The notes beneath the pieces were generated by a model that was given only the letters and a program-made list of their open reading frames with translations, did not search any database and was not told the origin of the DNA. From contig NW_006763135.1 in assembly GCF_000264905.1 (NCBI RefSeq), forward strand, positions 1,901,179 to 1,965,178: a stretch of 64,000 bases of DNA. The letters run 5' to 3'. Source of the stretch: Stereum hirsutum FP-91666 SS1 (lineage: Eukaryota > Basidiomycota > Agaricomycetes > Russulales > Stereaceae). Below are positions 46,286-57,421 of the stretch, one piece after another. Positions within the stretch are counted from its first letter, which is position 1. Each line of letters begins with the position of its first letter. The position numbers and the translations under genes are program-made.

Positions 46286-49014
46286 TTACTCGCGCTTGAA
46301 ATCCTGTTAGGACCACACATCCGGGTCAGCTGTTGAAGGGATAAGAGGAATGAGTGAATGGATGAACGTACCCTTGTGATTCCCCTCACGAGCCACTTCT
46401 TCCTCATATAATGCCAGATGCGCGTCAAGTCCGGAGCTATGAAGATCGGGACAACGATGGCCATGACCGGCAGCGCGATGATCCAGAATCTGTATCGAAA
46501 ACGAGCACCAAACCTTCAGTATGTACCGCCTCGCAATTGGACGCCACGAAGGGTAAAGGAGGGGTAAGAACGTACACAAGATCGGTATGCCCGTGTTGAA
46601 TGCTCCACATGGAGTCGAAGTTCATTCCCTGCGATCGGTGTCCGGGTGGTGAGTTTGAAGGTCCAGATAATGTGTGAGTGGGAATAGAGGAGACGTACGA
46701 AGTATCCGGTGAGCAGGGTGAGTGGCAAGAAGATGATAGTTGCCAGCGTGAGCCGCCGCCTGGGAACGGACGAGCGACAACACTTAGCTATGAACGCCTA
46801 CTACGAAGGAAGAACGTAGCGGTACTTACATGACCTCATTCGTCTCATACGAAGCCATCTACCAGCAAGATACCAAAATCGTTAACTTCTGCCTCTGCAA
46901 CAGACAGCCAATTGTGTAAGAACAAACACTCACATTGAATGTATAATTGATCAGATTCTCGCTCATCGCGGCGTACATGTCCAAGCTCGTCATCACATGG
47001 TCCATATGATCGTACACGTCCGCCAGATAGATCTTCGACTTGTGGCTCATGAACCCAACCACTCTCGGAGAAGGATTGGCGGCTGACGAGGACGAATCGT
47101 CGATGAGGGCTGCACAGCGGTCGACGTCGTACCGGCGGAGACCATATATGACGGTCTTGACGGGTCCAAGGGTGCGCTTGTAGAGGATCAGGTCACCGGA
47201 GAGGATGTGGACTATTGTGGCGTAGCGCCAAGGGGGTGCAGGAGGCAGACAAGTGAGCGATCCGAGGAAAAGGAAACTGACGGAGAGCGAAGAAGATACG
47301 CACGATCTCGGACGTTCTTGACCTTAGGTTTCATGAGGATCTCCCGTTCGAGCACGTTGATCTTGTCATGGTATTCATCGACGACTTCCAGAGCCTGATC
47401 GACAACTATGAACGTCATGGAGATGTCCATCAGTATCTGAGACAAGAGGGTAGGAGGAGACGTACTAAGATCCAGTAGACTTTCTACAAGTAACGATGCG
47501 TCTGCGGAGGAACGAAGAGTCGTGTCTCGTTGACGGATACGGGAAGAGATAGGCGAAGTGAAGTCAAGGTTCGGGTCGGGATGAATGGATATCACGGTTC
47601 CTGCATTATTATGCGAAGAATTCGTGAGTCGAGTCGGCATAACAACATATCCTGTCAGGTACTTACCGTCTCGGAATAGAAATACACACATCGGCGCAGT
47701 GCGTACATTCACTCGATCGCGCTTTTTCAGCTCGTCCAGAGTAAGAAGGGCAGTGTCATCCTTGCGCCGCCTTGCTGCCTGTACGAGGAAGACATCATCA
47801 GTGATATGCCAGGGAATAATAACGCTCCCCAAATGCACCATAAGAGGAGTCGACCATTTTCTACCAGCCTCAGCGTCACGCTTCTTAAACCTACCACCGA
47901 ACCCTCTCCCAACTTTCTTCGGTTCATCGAAACGATCCATGTCATAGTCCATGGGATCATCACCACCGAAGCCATGACTAGCATCGTGGCCCTCAATACC
48001 GAGCTCATCATCTAGTGGCTCCGGTGATGAGGTCCGCAGGGGGTTGACCAAGGTTCCGTTCGAAGAAGCCGTGGAAAAGTTCTGTGTCTGTGACGAGGTG
48101 GACCGCGATAGCGAAAGGTCCTCGTTACGCGTAGCGCCAACGGTATGGCAGAGGACCCGGAGGAACAGGTGTTGGGGGAAGTAGTCTGCTTTGGAACGAG
48201 CATGGTGACGGTCGTGAAGGACGTCCTCGAGGGCAAGAGGGTGAAGGTCTGCCAACAATGCTGCACGTCAGCTATGCGATCCAAAACAAGAGCCATATGG
48301 GGCTAAGGAAACAGACATACCGTACTTGAGAGCTATAGCGCTAACAACGTCCCAGCTAACGCCGCCGACATTGATCCACCGCACCTTCACCCAAGGATCT
48401 CTCGCACTTGCTTCTGGGTTTTCCAAAAACTTGACGAACTCTCCATTCGTCATGCGACCAAAGCTGGCCCTCGTCGCGGAATAGTCTATTATATCAATCA
48501 AGCATTTCTAAAGTAAAGACGGTCAGCCATGCTAGACGATTGCCAGGTTTTCACTCGAACTCACCTGACGGATGTGACCATAGTTAATGTACGCGCTGTT
48601 CCTCCGTGGGTCGACACCAGGTTCAGCGCCTATCCTTCCGGTGGTCATGAAACTCGACATTCTCTTCATCTGTATGACCTTCTTTACACTCGACCTGAAC
48701 CTATCCTTTGGAGTCATTTGGTGAGGCATTGGGGGACGCGTAGCCCGCGACGTCCGAGTGGGTTGACTCTTGTGGCTTTTGAGGCTCTTGCTGGGTGATG
48801 TGACGGAGATAGGTGATGCAACATGATGTGAAGACCGTGAAATGGATGTTACGAGGTTGGGGAGCGATTGTGGTGGGTTCTGGCGTATGGGTGAAGGACC
48901 TGGTGCGTCGAGAGCCTCTTGCATACTCGCGAAGTTCCGTTCCCGTTCGAGTTCGTCTTCGAGGTCGGGGGTGAGGGAGCGCGCTTCATCGTCGAAGCTA
49001 TTTTCTCGAGGCAT
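46286..49014 (-). CDS. CorA-type Mg2+ transporter, copy A
   Basis: Twelve exons (minus): 49014-48565, 48507-48321, 48248-47839, 47778-47667, 47600-47466, 47405-47304, 47211-46934, 46858-46830, 46759-46699, 46628-46576, 46489-46372, 46303-46286; 650 residues. The large N-terminal region is cytosolic and includes [21 protein letters not shown], the CorA alpha/beta funnel, and the long stalk helix ([15 protein letters not shown] through ENLINYTFN). Two membrane helices end the protein: [20 protein letters not shown], followed by the selectivity signature GMNF, and FWIIALPVMAIVVPIFIAPD. The tail is basic. Fungal relatives (Alr1, Mnr2) carry Mg2+ across the plasma or vacuolar membrane; which membrane applies here is unknown. 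An extra intron splits GYF from GMNF, absent in copy B. The Met at 49014 opens MPRENSF, shared with copy B. Confidence 0.93.
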
Positions 49015-49430
49015 TGCTTCAAGCAGAAAAAGACGAGAAGATTAAAGAAAGTCGGTGCAGGTTGTTGCAGAGAAACCGGACGAAAGAGACGAAGTCAACG
49101 AGGGTGGCAAATCATCCGTGCTGGGTTCGCACAAGGAAAGCCTCCGTCCATCAATTTATGCCATCATTCCCGGCACCCTGGCTGTCGATCGAGATCGCCC
49201 ATCCCCTTTCCTTGGGAGGACTCAGGATTTGCTCAAGATTAGAACTTGCCCAGTCCACTCCGCACTCATATATACACCTCGCCGCACGAAAAAGAGCTCG
49301 AAAATATATAGGAACTTAGACTCGAGTTTCCTAGACCGACAAATCCTATGTTGAAGCCCCACAGCCTTGGCGGCGCCGGTGCGTAGATGTGTATGGCTTG
49401 CAAGCGCTATGATTTGCAGGCGCTATGAAT
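49015..49430 (+). repeat. Duplicated upstream segment, copy 1
   Basis: This segment begins directly at the start codon of CorA copy A and is repeated in the same orientation at 51911-52043 and 52398-52700. The first 130 bp match at about 93% by eye (shared words AGATTAAAGAAAGTCGGTGC and GGGTTCGCACAAGGAAAGCC). The second part shares GATCGAGATCGCC, CCACAGCCTTGGCGG and CAGGCGCTATGA at lower identity. Confidence 0.85.
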
Positions 49431-49889
49431 TGGTACTGAAAAATAAACCACCTCGAGTAGGGCAGAGGCATGCTCGTTGTTTCTTCGAATGCAGAGGGTG
49501 CCGTGTAGCATAGCGTAGTCCATACAACAAATCATACGTTCTCTCATGGGTGATCAAACGGAGCAATGAAAATGAAAACGGAGATGAGACTAAGAACGAG
49601 ATCGTACACACAAACATTGGTCCAAACAACCTCCAAAACAAGCACGTACCGACAACTAACCTGCACCCTCTCGCCACACCACACCCACACACCACACATC
49701 CACCCACGCCACCCACATCCACCAGAGGATGCGATGACCACGCGAGGATGATGCCGCTGGGAGGCAACGTCCGCAACGAGCACGAGATCGAGGCCAGCAC
49801 GCCACGAACGCCACAAACGGAGGCGCCGAAAGAGGAAGGCTGTCGCGAACCAAAATGGCAGGGGCGAGCGGGAGGGGCGGAAGCAAACG

Positions 49890-50389
49890 AGCAGGCGGTG
49901 GCGTCGGCTTGTGGTCCCTGCCACACTTGCCGTGGATGATGAACTTGGGCTTTTCCTCTCGGGAGGCGAAGGCAACTGGGATGAACTGGTCTTTGTCGAG
50001 CTCCGGGGTGTCGTTACTAGCAACAACGAGGCTAGCATCACCGACCTTCATGTCCAACCATGCCTCCTTCCCGAGTATCGATACCAGACAAATCAGCACA
50101 GCTGTTTGCTACCAGAGCGGAGAGCAGATCAATGACGAATGAGGGCGCAGGCGAGGCTGCAGCAAGGGTTCTGATAGGGCAGCTTTGAATGTGATGACTG
50201 GGAAGGGATGAAACCACAGACAACGCACTCATGTTTGACGAACAACAGCAAGTTCCATGGGTAAGATGTTGCCGTGATGATCTTGTGGCCGAAGGACATG
50301 ATATCTTTGACCACTCCCTCGTCCATCAGGTGAGCGGTTCCCCCAACCTTGACATTGGCCTCATTCTTGCCGTCCGCCGATTGTATCTC
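49890..50389 (-). other. Protein-like tracts of unknown origin downstream of the APH gene
   Basis: On minus, the APH reading frame continues open for about 87 codons after the APH stop (50390-50392) and reads like protein: EIQSADGKNEANVKVGGTAH, then MSFGHKIITATSYPWNLLLF. A second protein-like block lies further on in another frame at about 50099-49890 (KEAWLDMKVGDASLVVASND, then KDQFIPVAFASREEKPKFI). Both contain a KVG element followed by hydrophobic strands. They could be exons of a small unrecognised gene or a relic; I found no start codon that joins them cleanly. Confidence 0.3.
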
Positions 50390-51865
50390 TCAGATCATCA
50401 GTTCCTTCATTCTCTTCTCGGCCCAGGCACCTAACTCTCCGAAGTAACCCTCGGGGTCATCGCCTCGCCACTCACGCAGGGCTAACCAAAGATGCCGAAC
50501 GTCCCTCCCAGCCTTGATTGCTTGAGCGTATTCCGGAGCTTGGATGTAGAGAGTCTGAAGAAAGATACGTAAGATTTAGCGCCGCGCAACTATGGAGAAC
50601 ATCAGGAGGCAGAACGAACGTCGAAGTAGCATTTCGCCCATCCCATGCACTGCGACCGATACTCTTCCGACGAGGCATCATGAATGCGGGAGATCGCCGG
50701 CTTCGCGTCCTCATCTACCACCAAATCAACTTCCACTGCCATGAGGGGATCTGAAAGAATGGCGGGCACGATACAACCCGTCTCCCAATCATACACAGAA
50801 GTGACCAAAGGATCTCCATCAACAGCTCTCACGATCGACATGTTATGGATACCCAAATCGCCGTGCTCCAAAACGAGGCGATACAGCGCGCTCTCAAACT
50901 GGTCGCTCCCGACGGGTAGGATATGGGGTAGGAGATGAAGCATTGAGCGTTTGGCGGCTGCAGCGATTGGTCCTACGACTTCGTTATCATCTTCCCAGCC
51001 GATCATGTCGCCTACGTTCTTGATCGTAGCTTCAATTTTGGACGTTAAGAGCGCGTGAGTAAAATCGCGAGTGGGAGCGACGGGGATAGGGAATGAATCG
51101 GGTCTTTGTGCGAAGAGCCGTTCGCGGAGCCAACGAGCGGCGAAGTCCATTGGGAGTCGAAATTTGAAAAGTGCGGCCCGCATATTGGCGCATTGTCCAA
51201 GTAAATTCATCTGTTGAAAAGAACCTAGAATGAAAATTGCATTCGCCATCCAGGCTAAGTGCCGGGAACTCGAGGCGAAAACCCACCTTCTGTCTAGAGT
51301 CGAGATCAGCCCATACATTGTTCTCTCCGTCCGCCTTTTCGAACACAAGCAGTCGTCGACCTTTGATGGTAGCTGGTATATCATTGCTCCTTCCAATGTC
51401 TAGCACTGGAACACGGTGATAAAGCAAGCGGGAGGGCAGAATGGTGGCCTCGGAACGTAATAGAGTATACGCTGCAGCCTCGAACTCGACCTCTGCCACT
51501 TGCTCCTCCACTGGAAAGCCATCAAAGTCTGGCATGTTGACGTCCCCTCGAGCGAGACGAGCCAGGATGCGCACTCCATTCTCCATCGTAATGTCGAAGC
51601 CCTGCGCGCCACCCATCACATCCACGTCAGCTTGAACGTCACCAGTGACAGCGAGCAACCGGCATACATAATTATTCGACCCCTTGAGGACGGAAGGGAT
51701 ATCAACGATCTTGGATCCAAGCTTCTCCTCTATCTCCCTAATGAGCAACTCGACATTCCAGGCGCTCCGAAAGGGACTACGACCGCTTCGAACGAGTTTG
51801 AGTAGCCCCTTGCCGTCGAAATCGATGCCATCCGGGTTCTTGGGCCAGTCGTCACGAAAGCTCAT
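50390..51865 (-). CDS. APH-fold phosphotransferase (aminoglycoside/choline kinase-like)
   Basis: Exons (minus) 51865-51287, 51210-50620 and 50554-50390 give 444 residues. The kinase fold is clear: an N-lobe beginning around LGSKIVDIPSVLKGSNNYVC with conserved strands (GVRILARLARG, RRLLVFEKADG), the catalytic loop HGDLGIHN, and the metal-binding DWE in VYDWETGCIVPAIL. The C-terminus (LYIQAPEYAQAIKAG, then WRGDDPEGYFGELGAWAEKR) matches a fungal subgroup. Such proteins phosphorylate small alcohols or amines; the substrate is unknown and there is no reason to assume drug resistance. The gene sits between two CorA paralogues, and its upstream region is a copy of the region upstream of CorA A. Start at 51865 (MSFRDDWP). 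Confidence 0.9.
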
Positions 51866-51910
51866 TGTTGAAGAAGAATGGAGGACTGTGGAGAACCGGG
51901 CAAGCGTCAA

Positions 51911-52043
51911 TTGCTTCAAGCAGAGAAAGACAAGAAGATTAAAGAAAGTCGGTGCAGGTTGATGCAGAGAAACCGGGCTGAAGATACGAAGTCCACGAGG
52001 GTGGCAAATCATCCCTGCTGGGTTCGCACAAGGAAAGCCTCCG
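51911..52043 (+). repeat. Duplicated upstream segment, copy 2a
   Basis: Matches 49015-49146 with about 9-10 differences in 132 bp. It starts 46 bp upstream of the APH start codon, as copy 1 starts at the CorA A start codon, so it occupies the promoter/5' leader position of both minus-strand genes. Confidence 0.85.
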
Positions 52044-52397
52044 TTTGGCCTCCGTCCAGTAATATTTACAAGACCTACCGGAGCTACGCCCCGTTTGTCA
52101 ATAAATATATCGGACAGTCGGCCTACAGAAGCGAGATGATCAGTGTGAAACTCAGACTGGTCTCACCAAAAGAGGGCAATCTTTACGGCCAAAATGGTTA
52201 ACCGCCGTCGTCGCTTGAAAGCACTAACCTTTAATTGCAGGATAAACGTCGATGCCTTCAAAGTGCGTTAGCGCACTGGCCAGAATGGCAATACCTGACT
52301 ATTTTAGTTCGAACCTCAAGAAAGCACCTCAAAAAGAAATGAAAACGGCAAACACAACCAAACGAAATGGAGACATCTGCGTTATAAGAGGGTTGAT
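52044..52397. other. Segment interrupting the second copy of the duplication
   Basis: About 354 bp that separate the two halves of the repeated segment and have no counterpart at 49147-49156. It may be an insertion in this copy or a deletion in the other. I see no terminal repeats or target duplication at its edges and no coding frame with motifs. Confidence 0.45.
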
Positions 52398-52700
52398 GCC
52401 ATCAATCCCGGCAACCTGGCTCCCGATCGAGATCGCCTATCTGTTTTCCTTGGCTTTGAGGACTCTGACAAATCTCGCACCCACAAGACCAAAACAACTC
52501 AGTCCACTGCACTCATATCTCTGCATCTCGCCCCATCGAAAAGAGCTGGAGAATAAGTATATAGGCTTGAACTTGAACTTCTTAGACCGACAGATCCCAT
52601 GTCGAAGCTCCACAGCCTTGGCGGCCCCGGTGCGGCCAGGGCGCACCTTTTTATCGCATGATGGCGTGGATGGAAATGCCTCGCAGGCGCTATGATTGGA
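52398..52700 (+). repeat. Duplicated upstream segment, copy 2b
   Basis: Matches about 49157-49430 with several small indels; shared words include ATGCCATCA, ATCGAGATCGCC, CACAGCCTTGGCGG and GCAGGCGCTATGA. It ends about 180 bp before the start codon of CorA copy B, so it may serve as a promoter in both directions here. Confidence 0.75.
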
Positions 52701-52878
52701 ACGGCAATCTCTGATTTTGATTGTTTCTATTCTAGGACCGTGCAGCCCAGACCTGCCCGCTGCGATGCGTCTTTCGCAGCTACTTACACTCGCGTCTGTT
52801 CCACAATCTGCTATACCCCACAACCCGCGTATCCTGTCCATTCCTTGTCCTTGTCCTTTTTCCTAGATATAGCCCTTC

Positions 52879-55574
52879 ATGCCTCGCGAAAACAGCTTCA
52901 CTGACTCCGATGGAGAGCGCTCACTGACTCCCGACCTCGACGACGAGCTCGAAAACGAGCGAGCATTCGCTGCCTCGCAAGCTAACCATGCCCAACCTCC
53001 TGCTTCCGCCGCGGCTGCAAACGGCGATGACATGGTTAGCAGCCCCGCTAGGAAGCAAACGCCTCTCATGGCCAATTTGGCGACCGCAGCTATGAAGTCT
53101 CAACAGTCCATTAAATCGGGCCCAAAGAGCCCCACGAAAAGCACCAAGACGCATCGTACGAATCGCACTCACCGCCAGCATCAGCAGAAGGTGATGACTC
53201 CGAAGGAGAGGTTTCGCAATGCAGCGCAGAAGATCATCCAGATGCGGAGGACGTCGACATTCATGGCGAGGGGCAAGATTGGTGCCGAACCAGGTATCGA
53301 CGCGAAAAGCCACAGTGCGTTCATGAGCTATGGGCATATTCGCCAGGTGAGCTTTCTCGCCCTGAACCCTTTCCTGTCCGCTCTGCCCGAATACGCTGCA
53401 ACTACACGTGCAAACGGCTGTGTGACATTGTACTGATGTGGCACCCTCCGCGTATTACAGAAATGTTTGATTGATATCATCGACTATTCTTCACTTCGCG
53501 TTTCACGGGGCAGCATGACCAATGGCGAACTCATCCAATTCCTGAAAAATCCGGAGGCAAGCGCGCGCGAGCCCTGGGCGAAGGTTCGATGGATCAACGT
53601 CGGTGGTCTGAGCTGGGACGTTATCAGTGCCCTTGCCCTCAAATACAGTACATTCATTTACCAAACATCAGGAAATGAAATTGACACTTACATCAACTTT
53701 AAATAACCGTCTCTAGACCTTCATCCTCTCGCTCTTGAAGATCTCCTTCACCAGCGCAGCCACGGCCGTTCCAAAGCTGATTACTATCCTCAACACCTCT
53801 TCCTCCGCGTCCTCTGCCATACCCTCGCTTCCGAGCCCACCACTCTCTCCGAGATTGGAGCAGTCGCCTCTTCAAGCTCTCCTCAGGCGTATTCGACTTG
53901 GAGCTCCGGAAAGACCATCACAAACCTTCCAAGGAGCTCTAGCCCGGTCTCGCTAGATGCTAACTTGGGTATCGCGGGTCACGATGCGAGTATGGATGAT
54001 TATGGGGATGAGAAATTGGGAGAGAATGGGTTAGAGGTTGAGGATGATGGCGATCCGAATGGCAGGCAAAGGAAGTATAGGATGACCAGTGCGCTCACGG
54101 CGAACGATTTGGAAGCCAATGCAGGGAGGACCCCCTCTTTCATGGTACGTGTTTCGTGCTATAATTCCGCCATTTATACTAATTTTTGAGCGTACCCATT
54201 ATTTCTCGAATTTAGGAGAGCAAGCGGAAGCGTGCGGCGGCTGCTATCACTATAGAGCAACTCAAGAAGGGCGAACGTGTCAACGTCCGTATCTCACCAA
54301 TGTGCATCTTCTTGTTCCGAGACGGTAAGATCACCGTTTCCGCTACTGTTTATTACGGCTAAGCTGGTGTGCGCGTATTGTAGGCACTGTGATCACAATG
54401 CATCCAGACCCGAACCTCGACTTCACCCTTCCTATTACCCAACGTCTCTTCCGCTCGGACACTACTCTACGCAAGTCGGCTGATCCCTCGTTGCTGGTCG
54501 AAAGTCTCCTCGATCTTGGTACGGCATACTCCAGGTTCTCTAAAACACTGATTTTTAGTATTGACCTATGCTCTCGTAGTTGTCGACCAAGCTCTTGAAG
54601 TCGTCGATGAGTACCACGCCAAAATCCACAAGCTCGAGCGTGCCGTTCTCATCAAACCCCAGGTCAAGAACGTCAGAGACTGTAAGCATCCTACGTCTGC
54701 CCTCCCCTACCATCTACCACACGTCGATCTATGAAATTTCATCTCATCTCAACTCTTTTCAGTGCACGTTCTTTCTGGTGACCTGATCCTGCACAAGCGT
54801 ACCCTCGGTCCCGTCCAAACCGTCATCTACGGTCTCCGTCGATACGACGTTGACAGGTGTGCCGCGCTCGTGGACACTACAGACGCGGACGCACCCATCA
54901 AGGTCGTAGGATATATGAGCCATAAGTCTAAGATCTACCTCGCGGATGTGCACGATCATATGGAGCATGTCATGACGAGTTTGGATATGTACACTGCGAT
55001 GTCGGAGAACTTGATCAACTATACCTTCAACGTGTGTTGCATTCCCCTACGGCTCGAACAATCTAGCAATGAGCTGATCGTTGAATTAACAGATGGCGTC
55101 GTATGAGATGAACGAAGTTATGTACGTGCATCCCCTGTTGTCCAGTTAGGTCGAAAAGACTGACGAGATATGATAGGCGTCGTCTAACCCTCGCAACCAT
55201 CGTCTTCCTCCCTCTCACACTTCTCACCGGTTACTTCGGGATGAACTTCGAGAACATGTGGTCTATCAACCATGACCACTCTGATCTTATGTGAGTCCAT
55301 CGTTCCTTTTCTCCCCGTATCTATTCATGTTTCGTCTCTGACCCACGCCATTCTGCACACTCTGCAGCTTCTGGATCATCGCCCTGCCCATGATGGCTAT
55401 TGTAGTCCCGCTGTTCACCGGCCCTGATATCATGCGTACCTTCCACTATATCAAGAAGAAGATGATCGCGAAGAAGGTCAAAAAGGTCTGCATGTTTTGC
55501 ACTTGCCGTTGTTTCTGGGTGCGTAGTGCTGATACGGAATGTTTTTTGTGTCGTAGGAGATCAAGCGCGAGTAA
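52879..55574 (+). CDS. CorA-type Mg2+ transporter, copy B
   Basis: Eleven exons: 52879-53346, 53461-53647, 53717-54144, 54216-54324, 54384-54518, 54580-54681, 54763-55031, 55093-55121, 55177-55290, 55368-55485, 55557-55574; 658 residues. The order of blocks equals copy A: a disordered acidic start ([20 protein letters not shown]), the funnel domain ([20 protein letters not shown]), the stalk helix, [20 protein letters not shown] plus GMNF, and a second helix [17 protein letters not shown]-terminal parts are almost the same in the two copies ([16 protein letters not shown]), while the Ser-rich linker between 245 and 330 has diverged. Intron positions agree except that B lacks the intron between GYF and GMNF. 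The last exon is 18 nt (EIKRE-stop), like DFKRE in A. Confidence 0.94.
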
Positions 55575-56059
55575 TCTGTCACTTTTCACCTCGGTACTCG
55601 GTCCACACGAACTATCAGCTCTTCCAGTTCACAATCCCCGCGATGCTATAAACCTCCTAGTCTTGTCGTCCTACTGTTACTCGGCCACACCAACCGATAT
55701 CGATATACGCTCTTTAGTCAATCTATTTACATCCATCCATTCTTTCTTACTACATAGCCTTCATGGGCTTTCCCTTGCTATAGTCTGCCATATATACTGA
55801 ACCATCTATCCCAACTCTCATATCTCATCTGCATGCGTATTTATTTAATTATTTCTGGTAGAGCGCATTGTGTCACAGTCGCGATCAGACTTCAGCGGTG
55901 ATATATTTGTTCTCGATGTTTTTGACAATAGGGTATTCATGTTTTTGTTCTTATAAGTTCTCCTCGGTCATGGTGAGAGCCAACCTGAAGGTACTTGACT
56001 CGTTTAGAATTGAATCTCAGCCGGCATTCACCGTTCGCGCCCAAGGTGTGGCGTCGAAA
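55575..56059. other. CorA copy B 3' flank
   Basis: Likely 3' UTR and spacer up to the transposon-like element at 56060. The 9-bp target copy GCGTCGAAA is at 56051-56059. No gene is seen. Confidence 0.45.
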
Positions 56060-57025
56060 TAGTCTTGTCCAATTTGGGAGGTTTTGGCGGGGCGACCCCC
56101 AAAGACCATATATGGAAATTCATGATAACGCGGAAGCCCTGATCTCATCTAAGCGAAGCGATAACCGTGGGGGGGCGCAAGTTGGGCGCAAGAGGCGTTC
56201 ACAGAGTTCGTGTCTTTGTCTCGACCCATGTCCATTCTTGTTCTTACTTTACTGTGAGGAAAGGTGCCCTTGTGTTTTCCCTAACCATGTACAGCTAGAT
56301 CTCATATATTATGTCTCACTGCATACATTCTACAACAAATATCTAAGTAGTAAGATGGCGGCGGCCTCACTGCTAACTGCAACTCTCCCGAGCTCATACA
56401 CTCAATGACATTCACCAAATCGCGCTCATGGTTTGCGCTGGATCACGGTAATCCTTTGAAAATAATATTTGGTGGCCTATCTGTAAGCGACGCTTGCGAT
56501 TCACCTTCTTTCCGCCACTGTGGCCCCTGGCCCCTGATTATTGTGGCATCGCTCGTCCACCTCAGTTTGTGCCGGCCATTCGCTGACATCTGTCTTTCTG
56601 AGTCGAGAACACCTTGAGACGCAGGTTAATTTTCTTGGATGTCAGTTTACCAAGCTCTTTGTGGACGAGATTGTTGACGAGTTCCACTGATCAGGTGGGG
56701 GTGTGGCTTACCATGCAGATGTGCCGGTTTGAAAGCTATGTATCTTAGAGTGTTATGATCAAAAATTCGGTCCGACAAATACAGAGTAAAGATGCAGAAT
56801 AAGATGGCAGAGAATCTGATACACACGGGCAGGAAGGATACAGGAGCAGAAACGAAAACCTACGCAACTTCGCTGTGCCACCCTTGCCGTGTGGCACCGA
56901 ACTGAGAGATCCGACGCGACCCAGAAATTTCCTTATATGGTCTTTCGGGGTCGCCCCGCCAAAGTCCCAGAAATTGGAACAGACCTTATATAATGATTTC
57001 TTATATAAGGTCTGGTTAGAGACTA
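56060..57025. mobile_element. Non-autonomous DNA transposon with 9-bp target duplication
   Basis: The element is bounded by TAGTCT at the left (56060) and its inverse AGACTA at the right (57020-57025). It is flanked on both sides by the identical 9-mer GCGTCGAAA (56051-56059 and 57026-57034). Just inside, 56069-56120 and 56926-56979 are inverted copies of about 52 bp sharing TTGGCGGGGCGACCCC and AAAGACCATATA. The right end carries an extra perfect hairpin. It is 966 bp long with no transposase frame. A 9-bp duplication with long TIRs fits a Mutator-like (MULE) derivative. Confidence 0.82.
56981..57013. repeat. Perfect 13-bp hairpin in the element's right end
   Basis: AGACCTTATATAA and its exact inverse flank a 7-nt loop. 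The left end of the element lacks this hairpin; comparison of the ends shows it as an extra block of about 40 bp inside the right terminal repeat. Confidence 0.9.
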
Positions 57026-57421
57026 GCGTCGAAACATGATATTGGGTCGCACGGGCACCAGGAGAATTTGAACCAAAAATATGTGATGGAATGGGTCAAT
57101 GGTATACAGGTATATATGAAGCATTGTACTTCGTTGTAACCTGACTCTGTGCTGTGGCTGGTATCGCTGGAGCTTGTAGAGACATTGCTATCTCGCTTTT
57201 GGTTTGCAGTCTTTCACTAAAGGATTTAGTATAAGATCTTGAACATACACTAGACGACCGGATCACCCGAATCCACTGACTTATCTTTGTTTCTGGCGCT
57301 GTCTTCGAGAAGTTCCCATCAAGCCTGACCCTTCAACGGATCACTGGACTTGAACATTCTATTTGATAGTCTCTCTGCTACACGTCTTGCTGTACATCGA
57401 TCTTAAATCGCTCAAAGTAAC
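57026..57421. other. Upstream region of the decarboxylase gene
   Basis: About 400 bp between the transposon-like element and the AADC start. It should be the AADC promoter; the insertion lies about 400 bp upstream of the start codon. No other gene. Confidence 0.45.

Noticed and set aside
50390..51865. Antibiotic-resistance aminoglycoside kinase gained from bacteria
   Set aside because: The gene has typical fungal introns and belongs to a fungal APH-fold subgroup by its C-terminal blocks; neither resistance nor recent transfer is supported.
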